Shown in pieces: positions 17,073-24,767 of a DNA stretch of 64,000 nucleotides. The notes under the pieces were generated by a model. That model saw only the letters and a list, made by a program, of their open reading frames with translations. It made no database searches and was not told the origin of the DNA. A program made the position numbers and the translations under genes. Each line of letters starts with the position of its first letter. Position 1 is the stretch's first letter. Source of the DNA: Myxococcus stipitatus (GTDB lineage Bacteria; Myxococcota; Myxococcia; Myxococcales; Myxococcaceae). The stretch is from contig NZ_CP102770.1 in the NCBI RefSeq assembly GCF_038561935.1, forward strand, positions 6,944,001-7,008,000, read 5' to 3'.

Positions 17073-17783
17073 ATGACTCACTTCGTCTCTCGGGCCCTCC
17101 TGGCGTCCTCGCTGCTCCTGGCCTCCACCTCGGCGGCCCAGCAAGCCACTCCCGCGCAACCTGAAGCGGAGGAACAGGCCAGGCTCACGCTCCGCGCCTC
17201 GGACGACGAGGACCGGATGGGCGCGGTGATTGCGCCCGCGACACTGCCCGGCCGGACGACGGCGCTGTATGGCTATGCGGGAGCGCCCGAGCTGGGCGTG
17301 GGCTTCCGCCAGGGCCTCTCCCAGGTCGAGCTGGAGGCGCGCGCGCGCTTCAACTGGTTTCAAATCTCCGCCGCGCTGGAGCTGGTGGGGCGGCTGAAGG
17401 TCTACGAGCAGGGCTCCGTGTCGATGGCGCCGTCGCTGGGCCTGGGCGTGGTGTTCAACTCCGGCTCCACGTACATGGACGACCAGAACTTCTCGGGCGT
17501 GCTGCTGCGCATGTCACCAGGCTTCGTCCTGGACTGGCGGGTGGCGGAGACGGTGTCGATTCTCGGCCTGGTGGATGTGCCGGTGGACATCGGCCTCTCC
17601 AAGTCGGAGTCGCGGCGGGTGCAGGCGCTCGGCGGTGGCGGCGTCGAGGTGTACCTGGGCAACGGCATGTCCGTGCTGCTCGCGGGACAGCTCGGGCTGG
17701 AGTCCTTCCAGGAGCGCAAGGGACTCTCCGACACGCGGCTAGGCTGGTCGCTGAAGGCGGGCCTGGGCGCGCGGCTCTTCTAG
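17073..17783 (+). CDS. predicted outer-membrane or periplasmic beta-barrel protein
   Basis: A 236-residue protein with a clear signal peptide (SRALLASSLLLASTSAAQQ, cleavage after Ala-Gln). The mature part alternates hydrophobic and polar residues in short strands (ELGVGFRQGLSQVELEARARF, LGLGVVFNSG, GGVEVYLGNGMSVLLAGQLGLES) and ends in Phe, as outer-membrane barrels often do. No recognised family. It is convergent with the NtrC-type regulator; the stops are two bases apart. Function is unknown. Confidence 0.7.
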   Translation: MTHFVSRALLASSLLLASTSAAQQATPAQPEAEEQARLTLRASDDEDRMGAVIAPATLPGRTTALYGYAGAPELGVGFRQGLSQVELEARARFNWFQISAALELVGRLKVYEQGSVSMAPSLGLGVVFNSGSTYMDDQNFSGVLLRMSPGFVLDWRVAETVSILGLVDVPVDIGLSKSESRRVQALGGGGVEVYLGNGMSVLLAGQLGLESFQERKGLSDTRLGWSLKAGLGARLF

Positions 17784-17785
17784 CG

Positions 17786-19168
17786 TCACGTCAAGCCGTA
17801 GCGGTCCAGCTTCTTGAGGAGTCCCTGTCGTGACAGGCCCAGTGCCTCCGCCGAGTGCGTGCGGTTGCCACCGTGGCGCTTCAGGGCCTCCTCGATTTCG
17901 AGGCGCTCCAGCGCCTCCACCTTCGCGGCCAGCGTGGTGGCGCCCGTGGGACTGGCTCGCGGGCGCTCGCTGCCGGTGAAGGACAGGTCCTCGGGCTGAA
18001 GCTCGCGACGCTCTCCCGCCAGCACCGTGGCGCGCTGCATCTCGTGCCGGAGCTCACGCAGGTTGCCCGGCCAGGCATGCGCCGCGAGCGCCTCCGCGGC
18101 GGCCTCCGACAGCAGCCGCGCCCGTCCATCCGGACACAGGTGCGCGCACTGGTTGAGGAAGTGCGTGGCGAGCAGCGGCAGGTCCAGGGCGCGCTCGCGC
18201 AGCGGTGGCAGCCGGACCTCCACGCCCTTCACGCGCCAGTAGAGGTCCTCGCGAAACGCCCCCTCCTGGAGCATGCGCCCCAGGTCGCGATGTGTCGCGG
18301 AGATGAGGCGCACGTCGACGCGCACCGGGCGGTCCGCGCCCACGGGCAGGATGTCTCCCGTTTCCAGCGCGCGCAGCACCTTCACCTGGAGCGCCGAGGT
18401 CATGTCGCCCAGCTCGTCCAGGAAGAGCGTGCCGCCATCGGCCTCGGCGAAGAGACCTCGGTGGTCTCGCGTCGCCCCGGTGAAGCTGCCCTTCACGTGG
18501 CCGAAGAGCGCGCTCTCCAGCAGCGTCTCGGGGAGCGCGCCGCAGTTGACGGGGATGAAGGGCCCCGACTGGCGGCGGCTCTTGAGGTGCACCGTTCGCG
18601 CGAGCAGCTCCTTGCCCGTGCCGTTCTCCCCGGTGATGAGCACCGGCAGGTCACTGGCGGCCACGCGCTCGGCCAGGGAGACGGAGGCGAGGAACGAGGG
18701 GCTCTGCCCCACCATGGCCGCGTCCCTCGACGCCTGCGCCAGGGAGGTCCGCAGCGCCTCGACCTGCCGCTCCAGCGCCACGCGGGCCAGCGCGCGCTGC
18801 ACGACGACCAGGAGCACGTCCGGGTCCACCGGCTTGGTGAGGAAGTCGTATGCGCCCAGGCGAATCGCCTCGAGCGAGTGACGCGTGTCCCCCACTCCGG
18901 AGATGACGATGACCTTGGTGCCCGGCCTCGCGTCGAGCAGCGCGGCCAGGCCCTCCAGCCCCGCGGACACGCTGCCGTCCGGAGGCAGCATCAGGTCCAG
19001 CAGGACGAGGGGGAATGCCCGTGCCTCGAACGTCGCGCGGGCGGAGGGACGGTCTCCCGCCTCCACCACTTCATGCCCCGCGTCGCGCAGCAGCTTGCCG
19101 TAGACCTTGCGGAAGGCGGCATCGTCGTCGACGAGCAGCAGCGGCTGGGAAGAGGCCATGGGGAGCAC
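17786..19168 (-). CDS. NtrC-type sigma-54-dependent response regulator
   Basis: A 460-residue activator in the usual order: receiver domain (LLLVDDDAAF, phospho-acceptor in VLLDLMLP, KPVDPD), AAA+ domain with Walker A GENGTGKE, the sigma-54-contacting loop GSFTGA (Ser instead of the usual Ala of GAFTGA), Walker B TLFLDELGD, arginine finger region REDLYWRV, and a Fis-type helix-turn-helix ending NRTHSAEALGLSRQGLLKKLDRYG. The start may be the GTG at 19168, adjoining the stop of the small gene upstream, or the ATG at 19159. No partner kinase is adjacent. Targets are unknown; several sigma-54 promoters lie in this window. Confidence 0.92.
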   Translation of the reverse strand: MLPMASSQPLLLVDDDAAFRKVYGKLLRDAGHEVVEAGDRPSARATFEARAFPLVLLDLMLPPDGSVSAGLEGLAALLDARPGTKVIVISGVGDTRHSLEAIRLGAYDFLTKPVDPDVLLVVVQRALARVALERQVEALRTSLAQASRDAAMVGQSPSFLASVSLAERVAASDLPVLITGENGTGKELLARTVHLKSRRQSGPFIPVNCGALPETLLESALFGHVKGSFTGATRDHRGLFAEADGGTLFLDELGDMTSALQVKVLRALETGDILPVGADRPVRVDVRLISATHRDLGRMLQEGAFREDLYWRVKGVEVRLPPLRERALDLPLLATHFLNQCAHLCPDGRARLLSEAAAEALAAHAWPGNLRELRHEMQRATVLAGERRELQPEDLSFTGSERPRASPTGATTLAAKVEALERLEIEEALKRHGGNRTHSAEALGLSRQGLLKKLDRYGLT

Positions 19169-19450
19169 TCAGTCGGGCAAGGGGGCCTGGCGAGGCGTAC
19201 CCACGAGCTCCAGGGTGCGCAGCGCCACCTGGATGAGCGTCTGGGCACACGGCTCACAGCCGCCGCCACAGCACCGAGGCCAGCGGCCCTCCGGGTTGCG
19301 CAGCAGGGGCCGCACGCAGGACTGGTAGTAGCTGGGCAGACCCAGCTCCTCACTGGCGCGGGCCAGCGCGGAGTCGAGAGGAGACGCTGTGGGCTCGGTG
19401 ACGTCGGACACAGTCGCTTCATAGCAACGGAAGGGCGCGTGCGCAGCCAC
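19169..19450 (-). CDS. small Cys-rich protein upstream of the NtrC-type regulator
   Basis: Up to 93 residues. Near residue 60 it has a cluster RCCGGGCEPCAQ with four cysteines, plus Cys near the start and at CVRPLL, a pattern that could bind a metal or an iron-sulfur cluster. The stop abuts the regulator start, so the two are cotranscribed and perhaps functionally linked, for instance as a redox or metal sensor. Start choice is uncertain (GTG at 19450, or an internal GTG at a VSDVTEP segment). No family recognised. Confidence 0.55.
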   Translation of the reverse strand: MAAHAPFRCYEATVSDVTEPTASPLDSALARASEELGLPSYYQSCVRPLLRNPEGRWPRCCGGGCEPCAQTLIQVALRTLELVGTPRQAPLPD

Positions 19451-19496
19451 CCTCCCCCAGGGAGCTGCTCCCCTGGCCGTGTTCGCCAGGGAGCAC

Positions 19497-20513
19497 TCAG
19501 CCGCGAACCACCACCTCGCGGACCTCGCGGGACACCTCTCGCACGTCCACCTTCACATCGAGGAAGTGCGACATCGTCTCGATTTGCGTCACCGCATGGC
19601 CGTCCAGCGGCACGGTGCGGAACGCCCCACCCTTCGCCAGCGCGAGCAGGAGGAGGAACTGGTCGCACAGGTGCTCACCCACCGGCACCTCCGCGTCCAG
19701 GTAGCGCTTCACCTCCGACGCCACCTCCTCGGCCACGACCTCCGCGCGCTTGCCGCGCTCACCAAAGCCCGTGAAGACCTCGGTGACGTGCTCGCTCTCC
19801 ACCTCCGCCACCAGCACGTTGCCGGGGCACGAGGTGCGCTTGAGCTCCTCCACGCGCAGCTCGTCCGGACGCCACTTGAGCAGCGCCCCCGCGGTCTCCA
19901 TCTCCCGCTTCGCCACGTCGAAGGGAATCATCGCCACCACGGCCTTCACCTCGCGGCGCAGCACCCGTCCGCGCTCCAGCAACGAGAGGGGCTTCAGCGC
20001 TCGCGGCTGGAGGTCCACGCGGAACTTCCCGCCGCCCGCGGGGAAGAAGCCGGGACGCTCCAGCGTCGCGGAGACCTCCGGCCCCATCTTGTTCAGCAGC
20101 GGCAGGTACGCCCGGGTGAGGAAGTCGAACGGGGGCGCCGCGGGATTGTGCGTCCCTCCCTCCAACACCAGCGTGGAGGGCTCCGCCGCGTGCAGCAGCG
20201 CGGGCAGCACCGTCTGGAACACCAGCGTCGCACTGCCCGCCGTGCCCACCGCGAAGTGGTAGTTGCCCGCGGCAATCGCGCGAGGACTGAAGGTCAGCTC
20301 GCGAGAGCCCAGCTCCGCGCCGGACACCTCGGCCGCGCCCACCGACTCCGCCGCCTTCACCGCCGTCAGGTGCTGACGCAGGAGGCCCGGCTTCGCCCGC
20401 CCCGCGCGGATGTTCGTCATCGTGAACGGCGTCCCCGTCACCAGCGACAACGCCAGCGACGTGCGCAGCACCTGCCCGCCGCCCTCTCCCTTGGAACCAT
20501 CGATGCGCAACAT
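19497..20513 (-). CDS. rtcA: RNA 3'-terminal phosphate cyclase
   Basis: A 338-residue enzyme that converts RNA 3'-phosphate ends to 2',3'-cyclic phosphates using ATP. The signature GSKGEGGGQVLRTSLAL lies at the N-terminus; HNPAAPPFDFL and GGGKF follow. The catalytic histidine is expected in GEHLCDQFLLLLALAKGG near residue 290. The ATG at 20513 has AGGAG about ten bases upstream. It lies 185 bp downstream of rtcB, an unusually long gap for this operon, filled by a strong hairpin. Confidence 0.95.
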   Translation of the reverse strand: MLRIDGSKGEGGGQVLRTSLALSLVTGTPFTMTNIRAGRAKPGLLRQHLTAVKAAESVGAAEVSGAELGSRELTFSPRAIAAGNYHFAVGTAGSATLVFQTVLPALLHAAEPSTLVLEGGTHNPAAPPFDFLTRAYLPLLNKMGPEVSATLERPGFFPAGGGKFRVDLQPRALKPLSLLERGRVLRREVKAVVAMIPFDVAKREMETAGALLKWRPDELRVEELKRTSCPGNVLVAEVESEHVTEVFTGFGERGKRAEVVAEEVASEVKRYLDAEVPVGEHLCDQFLLLLALAKGGAFRTVPLDGHAVTQIETMSHFLDVKVDVREVSREVREVVVRG

Positions 20514-20582
20514 GTGTGTCGTCTCCTGAGCCCCACGCCTCACGGCCCCACCCGGGCATTCTGACACCCTTCACGAAATAGC

Positions 20583-20637
20583 GGCGCCCGCTTCCCCACC
20601 CTGGCGGCCTTTCGGCCTCTTGGGGGAAACGGGCGCC
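20583..20637 (-). ncRNA. large hairpin between rtcB and rtcA
   Basis: The arms GGCGCCCGCTTCCCC (20583-20597) and GGGGAAACGGGCGCC (20623-20637) pair over 15 positions with one mismatch. Inside the loop, the minus-strand transcript has GGCC-GAAA-GGCC, a short stem closed by a GNRA tetraloop. No T-run follows the stem on the minus strand. It could be an attenuator, a processing or stability element within the rtcBA mRNA, or a small structured RNA acting on or through the repair enzymes. The structure is seen directly; the function is inference. Confidence 0.5.
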
Positions 20638-20698
20638 TCGGTGTCGTCATCCCGGCATGGTCACCTCGCGTGTCTGGGGTTGTCCTTCACGGCCTCGA

Positions 20699-21934
20699 CT
20701 ACCCCTTCACGCAGACGACCTGCTTCAGCGTGTGGACCACTTCGACCAGGTCCGCCTGCGCCGCCATCACCGCATCGATGGACTTGTACGCAGCCGGCGT
20801 CTCGTCAATCACCTCCACGTCCTTGCGGCACTCGATACCCGCCGTCGCCTTCTCGTGGTCCTCGAGCGTGAAGCGCCGCTTCGCCGCCTCACGCGACATC
20901 ACCCGGCCCGCGCCGTGGCTGCAGGAATGGAAGCTGTCCGCGTTTCCCTTCCCACGGACGATGTACGAACGCGCCCCCATGCTGCCGGGGATGATGCCGA
21001 GGTCACCCTCACGCGCTCGCACCGCGCCCTTGCGCGTCACGAAGCAGTTCTTTCCGAAGTGGTGCTCACGCGCCACGTAGTTGTGGTGGCAGTTCACCGC
21101 CGAGTCGGACAGCTCGAACGGAGGCAGCTCACCGCTCAGCTGAAGCGCCTCGACCGCGCCCTTCAGCATCATCTCGCGGTTCGTCGCCGCGAAGTCCTGC
21201 GCCCAGCTCACCGCGAAGACGTAGTCATCGAAGTGCTCCGTCCCCTCCGGCAGGTACGCCAGGTCCGCGTCGGGGAGGTTGATGTACCAGCGGCGCATGT
21301 CCTCCTTCGCCAGCTCGATGAAGTAGCTCCCGATGCGGTTACCCACGCCCCGCGAACCGGAGTGCAACATCAGCCACACGCCATCCGACTCGTCCAGGCA
21401 CAGCTCGATGAAGTGGTTTCCCGTGCCGAGCGTCCCCAGGTGCGCCAGCTCCGGCCCACGGCCGATGCGCGGGTGCTTCCCCACGATGCGGTCATACCCT
21501 TCGACCAGTCGCGCCCACGCCTGCTGATGGGAAGCCGGCGCCACACGCCACGCGCCGACATCGTTGCGGCCGCCGTTATCCGAGCGGCCATGCGGCACCG
21601 CTCGCTCGATGGCCGAGCGCACCCCACGCAGCGAGTCCGGCAGCTGGTCGGCGCGCAGCGTCGTGCGGACCGCAATCATGCCGCAGCCGATATCCACACC
21701 CACCGCCGCCGGCACCACCGCGCCCACCGTCGGCACCACGCTGCCCACCGTCGCGCCGTAGCCGCGGTGCACGTCCGGCATCACCGACACCCACTTGTGG
21801 ATGAAGGGCAGGCCACGCACGTTCCGGAGCTGCTTCTTGGCCTCGTCCTCGAACGGCACGCCCACCGTCCACGCCTTGATGGGGCGACCCGCCTCGTCCG
21901 ACAGCACCTCGTAGTTCACCGGATTCTGATTCAT
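20699..21934 (-). CDS. rtcB: 3'-phosphate/5'-hydroxyl RNA ligase RtcB
   Basis: A 411-residue manganese/GTP-dependent ligase that joins RNA 2',3'-cyclic phosphate or 3'-phosphate ends to 5'-OH ends. Recognisable parts: PDVHRGYGATVGSVVP, the metal site VGVDIGCGMIAV, GTGNHFIEL, SGSRGVGNRIG, HHNYVAREHH, and the guanylated histidine segment SCSHGAGRVMSR. Length fits the bacterial RtcB1 type. The start at 21934 is preceded by AAAGGTGAAGG. It is driven by the sigma-54 promoter immediately upstream and divergently flanked by its activator rtcR. Confidence 0.96.
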   Translation of the reverse strand: MNQNPVNYEVLSDEAGRPIKAWTVGVPFEDEAKKQLRNVRGLPFIHKWVSVMPDVHRGYGATVGSVVPTVGAVVPAAVGVDIGCGMIAVRTTLRADQLPDSLRGVRSAIERAVPHGRSDNGGRNDVGAWRVAPASHQQAWARLVEGYDRIVGKHPRIGRGPELAHLGTLGTGNHFIELCLDESDGVWLMLHSGSRGVGNRIGSYFIELAKEDMRRWYINLPDADLAYLPEGTEHFDDYVFAVSWAQDFAATNREMMLKGAVEALQLSGELPPFELSDSAVNCHHNYVAREHHFGKNCFVTRKGAVRAREGDLGIIPGSMGARSYIVRGKGNADSFHSCSHGAGRVMSREAAKRRFTLEDHEKATAGIECRKDVEVIDETPAAYKSIDAVMAAQADLVEVVHTLKQVVCVKG

Positions 21935-21993
21935 GGCCTTCACCTTTCGGTCGTTCGCCCTGGGCTCGATGTCCCGGGCACGGGCACCCCTAG

Positions 21994-22009
21994 AGCAGCC
22001 CGCGTGCCA
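21994..22009 (-). promoter_or_regulatory. sigma-54 promoter of rtcBA
   Basis: The minus strand reads TGGCACGCGGGCTGCT: a perfect -24 half (TGGCACG), correct spacing, and a -12 half CTGCT that differs from TTGCW in one base. Transcription would begin near 21984, about 50 nt before the rtcB ATG. RtcR-dependent sigma-54 control of rtcBA is established in Enterobacteria, and the layout here fits it. Confidence 0.75.
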
Positions 22010-22052
22010 ACCCCTTCTCCGAGGGGAGCCGCCACGAATCGTCCCCGTTCCA

Positions 22053-22066
22053 TATCCCATGGGATA
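22053..22066. promoter_or_regulatory. 14-bp palindrome, candidate RtcR site
   Basis: TATCCCATGGGATA is a perfect palindrome centred about 75 bp upstream of the predicted rtcBA transcription start and 14-27 bp before the rtcR ATG at 22080. The position suits an enhancer for the activator and would also let RtcR affect its own gene. The assignment is positional inference. Confidence 0.45.
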
Positions 22067-22079
22067 AAGTCCTATCGGA

Positions 22080-23726
22080 ATGGCGAAGACCAAGGCGAGG
22101 CAGACGGTGGTCCTGGGCATGCTCGGGACGACGCTCGACACGGGCCAGGGGCCGCAGCGGTGGTCCAAGTGGCGGCCCACGGTGGCGCTGTGCCAGCAGG
22201 AGGACCTGGTGGTGCACCGGCTGGAGTTGCTGCACCCGCCAACCGCGACGGCCATCGCCGGGACGCTGGTCGCCGACATCCGGCAGGTGTCCCCGGAGAC
22301 CACGGTGCGCACCGTGCCCATGGCCATCCGGAACCCGTGGGACCTGGAGGAGACGTATGGCGCGCTGCTCGACTACGTGCGCGCGTACCCCTTCAACCCG
22401 GAGGAGGAGGACTATCTCGTCCACATCACGACGGGCACGCACATCGCGCAGATCTGCATGTTCCTCCTCGTCGAAAGCCGGCTCATCCCCGGGCGACTGG
22501 TGCAGCTGTCTCCCGAGAAGCGGGACAGCTCGAGCCCGGGCACGCACACGCTCATCGACCTGGACCTGTCGCGCTACGACACGCTGGCCAAGCGCTTCCA
22601 ACAGGAGCAGCGCGAGGGCCTGTCCTTCCTCAAGTCGGGCATCGACACCCGCAACGCCGCCTTCAACCGGCTCATCGAGCGCATCGAGCAGGTGGCCACG
22701 AACTCGCGCGCGCCGCTGCTCATCACCGGCCCCACCGGCGCGGGCAAGTCGCAGCTCGCGCGGCGCATCTACACACTGAAGAAGACGCGGGCCACCGTGA
22801 GCGGGCCCTTCGTGGACCTCAACTGCGCCACGCTGCGCGGTGACGGCGCCATGTCCGCGCTCTTCGGGCACGTGAAGGGCTCCTTCACCGGCGCGCTCCA
22901 GGACCGCCCCGGCCTGCTGCGACAAGCCCACGGCGGCGTGCTGTTCCTGGATGAGATTGGCGAGCTGGGCGCGGACGAGCAGGCCATGTTGCTGCGGGCG
23001 CTGGAGGACAAGCGCTTCCTGCCGGTGGGCTCGGACCGGGAGGTGGAGAGCGACTTCCAGCTCATCGCCGGCACCAACCGCGACCTGCGAGATGACGTCG
23101 AACGAGGTCGCTTCCGAGAAGACCTGCTCGCGCGCATCAACCTGTGGACCTTCCAGCTGCCCGCCTTGCGCGAGCGCCCCGAGGACATCGCCCCCAACCT
23201 CCTCTATGAGCTGGACCGGGCCTCGGAGACGATGGGCACGCGCATCACCCTGAACAAGGAGGCCCAGGAGCGCTTCCTGCGCTTCGCCACCTCGCCCGAC
23301 GCGCGGTGGACGGGGAACTTCCGCGACCTCAACGCCGCGGTGCTGCGCATGGCCACCCTCGCGCCCGGAGGACGCATCACCCGCGACGTGGTGGACGAAG
23401 AGCTGGAGCGCCTGCGCGCGCAGTGGCGCACCGGAGGCACCCGCCCGGGACCGCTGCGCGCCGTGGGCACCGGAGACAAGGTCGCCGAGGTGATGGGCGA
23501 GGAGCTGGCCCAGGAGCTGGACCGGTTCGACCGCGTGCAGCTCGCGGATGTGCTGGGCGTCTGCCAGGGCGTGCGCTCGCTGTCGGAGGCCGGGCGCGTG
23601 CTCTTCACCCAATCCCGCGCGCGGAAGGCGAGCGTCAACGACGCGGACCGCCTCAAGAAATACCTGGCGCGCTTCGGCCTCACCTGGGCCGACGTGTCCG
23701 GACGTGGGACGACGACGCCCGAGTGA
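22080..23726 (+). CDS. rtcR: sigma-54-dependent activator RtcR with CARF sensor domain
   Basis: A 548-residue regulator of the RNA repair operon. Residues 1-180 are the RtcR-type sensing region, a CARF fold: VVLGMLGTTLD at the start and HITTGTHIAQICMFLL, whose TTGT turn is typical of CARF ligand pockets. The AAA+ domain follows, with Walker A GPTGAGKSQLA, GSFTGA loop, Walker B VLFLDEIGEL and arginine finger FREDLLARIN. A C-terminal helix-turn-helix (SLSEAGRVLF...ARKASVNDADRLKKYLARFG) ends the protein. CARF domains sense nucleotide ligands, and RtcR is reported to respond to RNA ends. It is divergent from rtcB. Confidence 0.95.
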   Translation: MAKTKARQTVVLGMLGTTLDTGQGPQRWSKWRPTVALCQQEDLVVHRLELLHPPTATAIAGTLVADIRQVSPETTVRTVPMAIRNPWDLEETYGALLDYVRAYPFNPEEEDYLVHITTGTHIAQICMFLLVESRLIPGRLVQLSPEKRDSSSPGTHTLIDLDLSRYDTLAKRFQQEQREGLSFLKSGIDTRNAAFNRLIERIEQVATNSRAPLLITGPTGAGKSQLARRIYTLKKTRATVSGPFVDLNCATLRGDGAMSALFGHVKGSFTGALQDRPGLLRQAHGGVLFLDEIGELGADEQAMLLRALEDKRFLPVGSDREVESDFQLIAGTNRDLRDDVERGRFREDLLARINLWTFQLPALRERPEDIAPNLLYELDRASETMGTRITLNKEAQERFLRFATSPDARWTGNFRDLNAAVLRMATLAPGGRITRDVVDEELERLRAQWRTGGTRPGPLRAVGTGDKVAEVMGEELAQELDRFDRVQLADVLGVCQGVRSLSEAGRVLFTQSRARKASVNDADRLKKYLARFGLTWADVSGRGTTTPE

Positions 23727-23853
23727 AGGCGCGCTCGAGGCGGCGCGAGAAAAAAGCACGCCTCGGACAAATGACGGTGACCCTTCCCGTCTTCAGGGGT
23801 GTTGCAGCAGCACGAGGCCGTGAGCCGGACGAGTCCTCGACGGATGCACCGCC

Positions 23854-24759
23854 ATGCCGACGTCTCATTCCTCCCGCACGCTCCACGGCCGGAGCGCGGG
23901 ATGGCTCTTCGCCTTCCTCCTGGGACTCCTGGCCGCGCCGCGGGCCCAGGCGCAGGTGCGCGAGCCCGACAACTTCCTCGCCACCACGCTCACGTTCTCC
24001 TCGGCCCACCGTCTGCGCAACGTGTCCACCCGGCACGTCTCGCCCACGCTGTCCGCGGGCTTCCGCGTGTCCGAGAGCGGGCAGCTCCGCCTCGACTGGG
24101 GCATGCCCTATACGTCGTTCGAGCCTCGCCGCGACCCGGTGGGCCGCCAGAGTCACTCCGGCTCCTCCAACCTGCTCATCGGCCTGCACCACGTCAGCGC
24201 GTTCGCGGATGACACCCTCTTCACGCGCATCGGCGTGGCCGTCGCCATTCCGCTCGCCCGCAGGAATGACTCGGGCCCCGACGCGCCTCGCGCCGCCCAG
24301 GCCGAGGGCCTCAACTACGACACCGCCGCGGCCGTGCGTGGCCTCGCGGACCCGTGGCTGTGGGCGCTCGACACCACGTCCTTCGTGGTGCCCCTGACGC
24401 TGGGCCTGGACCTGCCCGGGCTCCAGCTTCGCGCGGACGTGGCGTTCGGCATGCTCGTGCCCACCTCGAGCGCCTCGCGAGACACCCACTTCGTCGCGCA
24501 GGGCAGCCTGGAGGCCGCGCTGGGACTGGGCCTGCTCGAGCCCGGCGTGAAGCTGCAGGTGGTCTCCCCGCACCTCTCCAAGGCGACCTGGGATGGGGAG
24601 AACGCACGCGCCTCGGTGGAGCCCTTCCTCCGGGTCCACCTGGGCCCGCTGTTCGCGCGGGCCGGCGTGCGCATCGACCTGGGAGACCCGGAGGCGCCCC
24701 CGTCCCCCAGTCCCTCGCGGATGTGGGCGCTGGGCGTGGGACTGGGGCTGGGCTTCTGA
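23854..24759 (+). CDS. secreted or outer-membrane protein of unknown function
   Basis: A 301-residue protein with a signal peptide (GWLFAFLLGLLAAPRAQAQ). The mature sequence is made of short amphipathic strands (LSAGFRVSESGQLRLDW, VVPLTLGLDLPGLQLRADVAFGMLV, LFARAGVRIDLGD) and ends LGVGLGLGF with a terminal Phe, the pattern of an outer-membrane beta-barrel. No family motif recognised. It lies 127 bp after rtcR on the same strand, with a 7-bp inverted repeat (CGAGGCG/CGCCTCG) in between, so probably not part of the RNA repair unit. It is convergent with the M24 peptidase gene. Confidence 0.7.
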   Translation: MPTSHSSRTLHGRSAGWLFAFLLGLLAAPRAQAQVREPDNFLATTLTFSSAHRLRNVSTRHVSPTLSAGFRVSESGQLRLDWGMPYTSFEPRRDPVGRQSHSGSSNLLIGLHHVSAFADDTLFTRIGVAVAIPLARRNDSGPDAPRAAQAEGLNYDTAAAVRGLADPWLWALDTTSFVVPLTLGLDLPGLQLRADVAFGMLVPTSSASRDTHFVAQGSLEAALGLGLLEPGVKLQVVSPHLSKATWDGENARASVEPFLRVHLGPLFARAGVRIDLGDPEAPPSPSPSRMWALGVGLGLGF

Positions 24760-24767
24760 AGCGGCCT

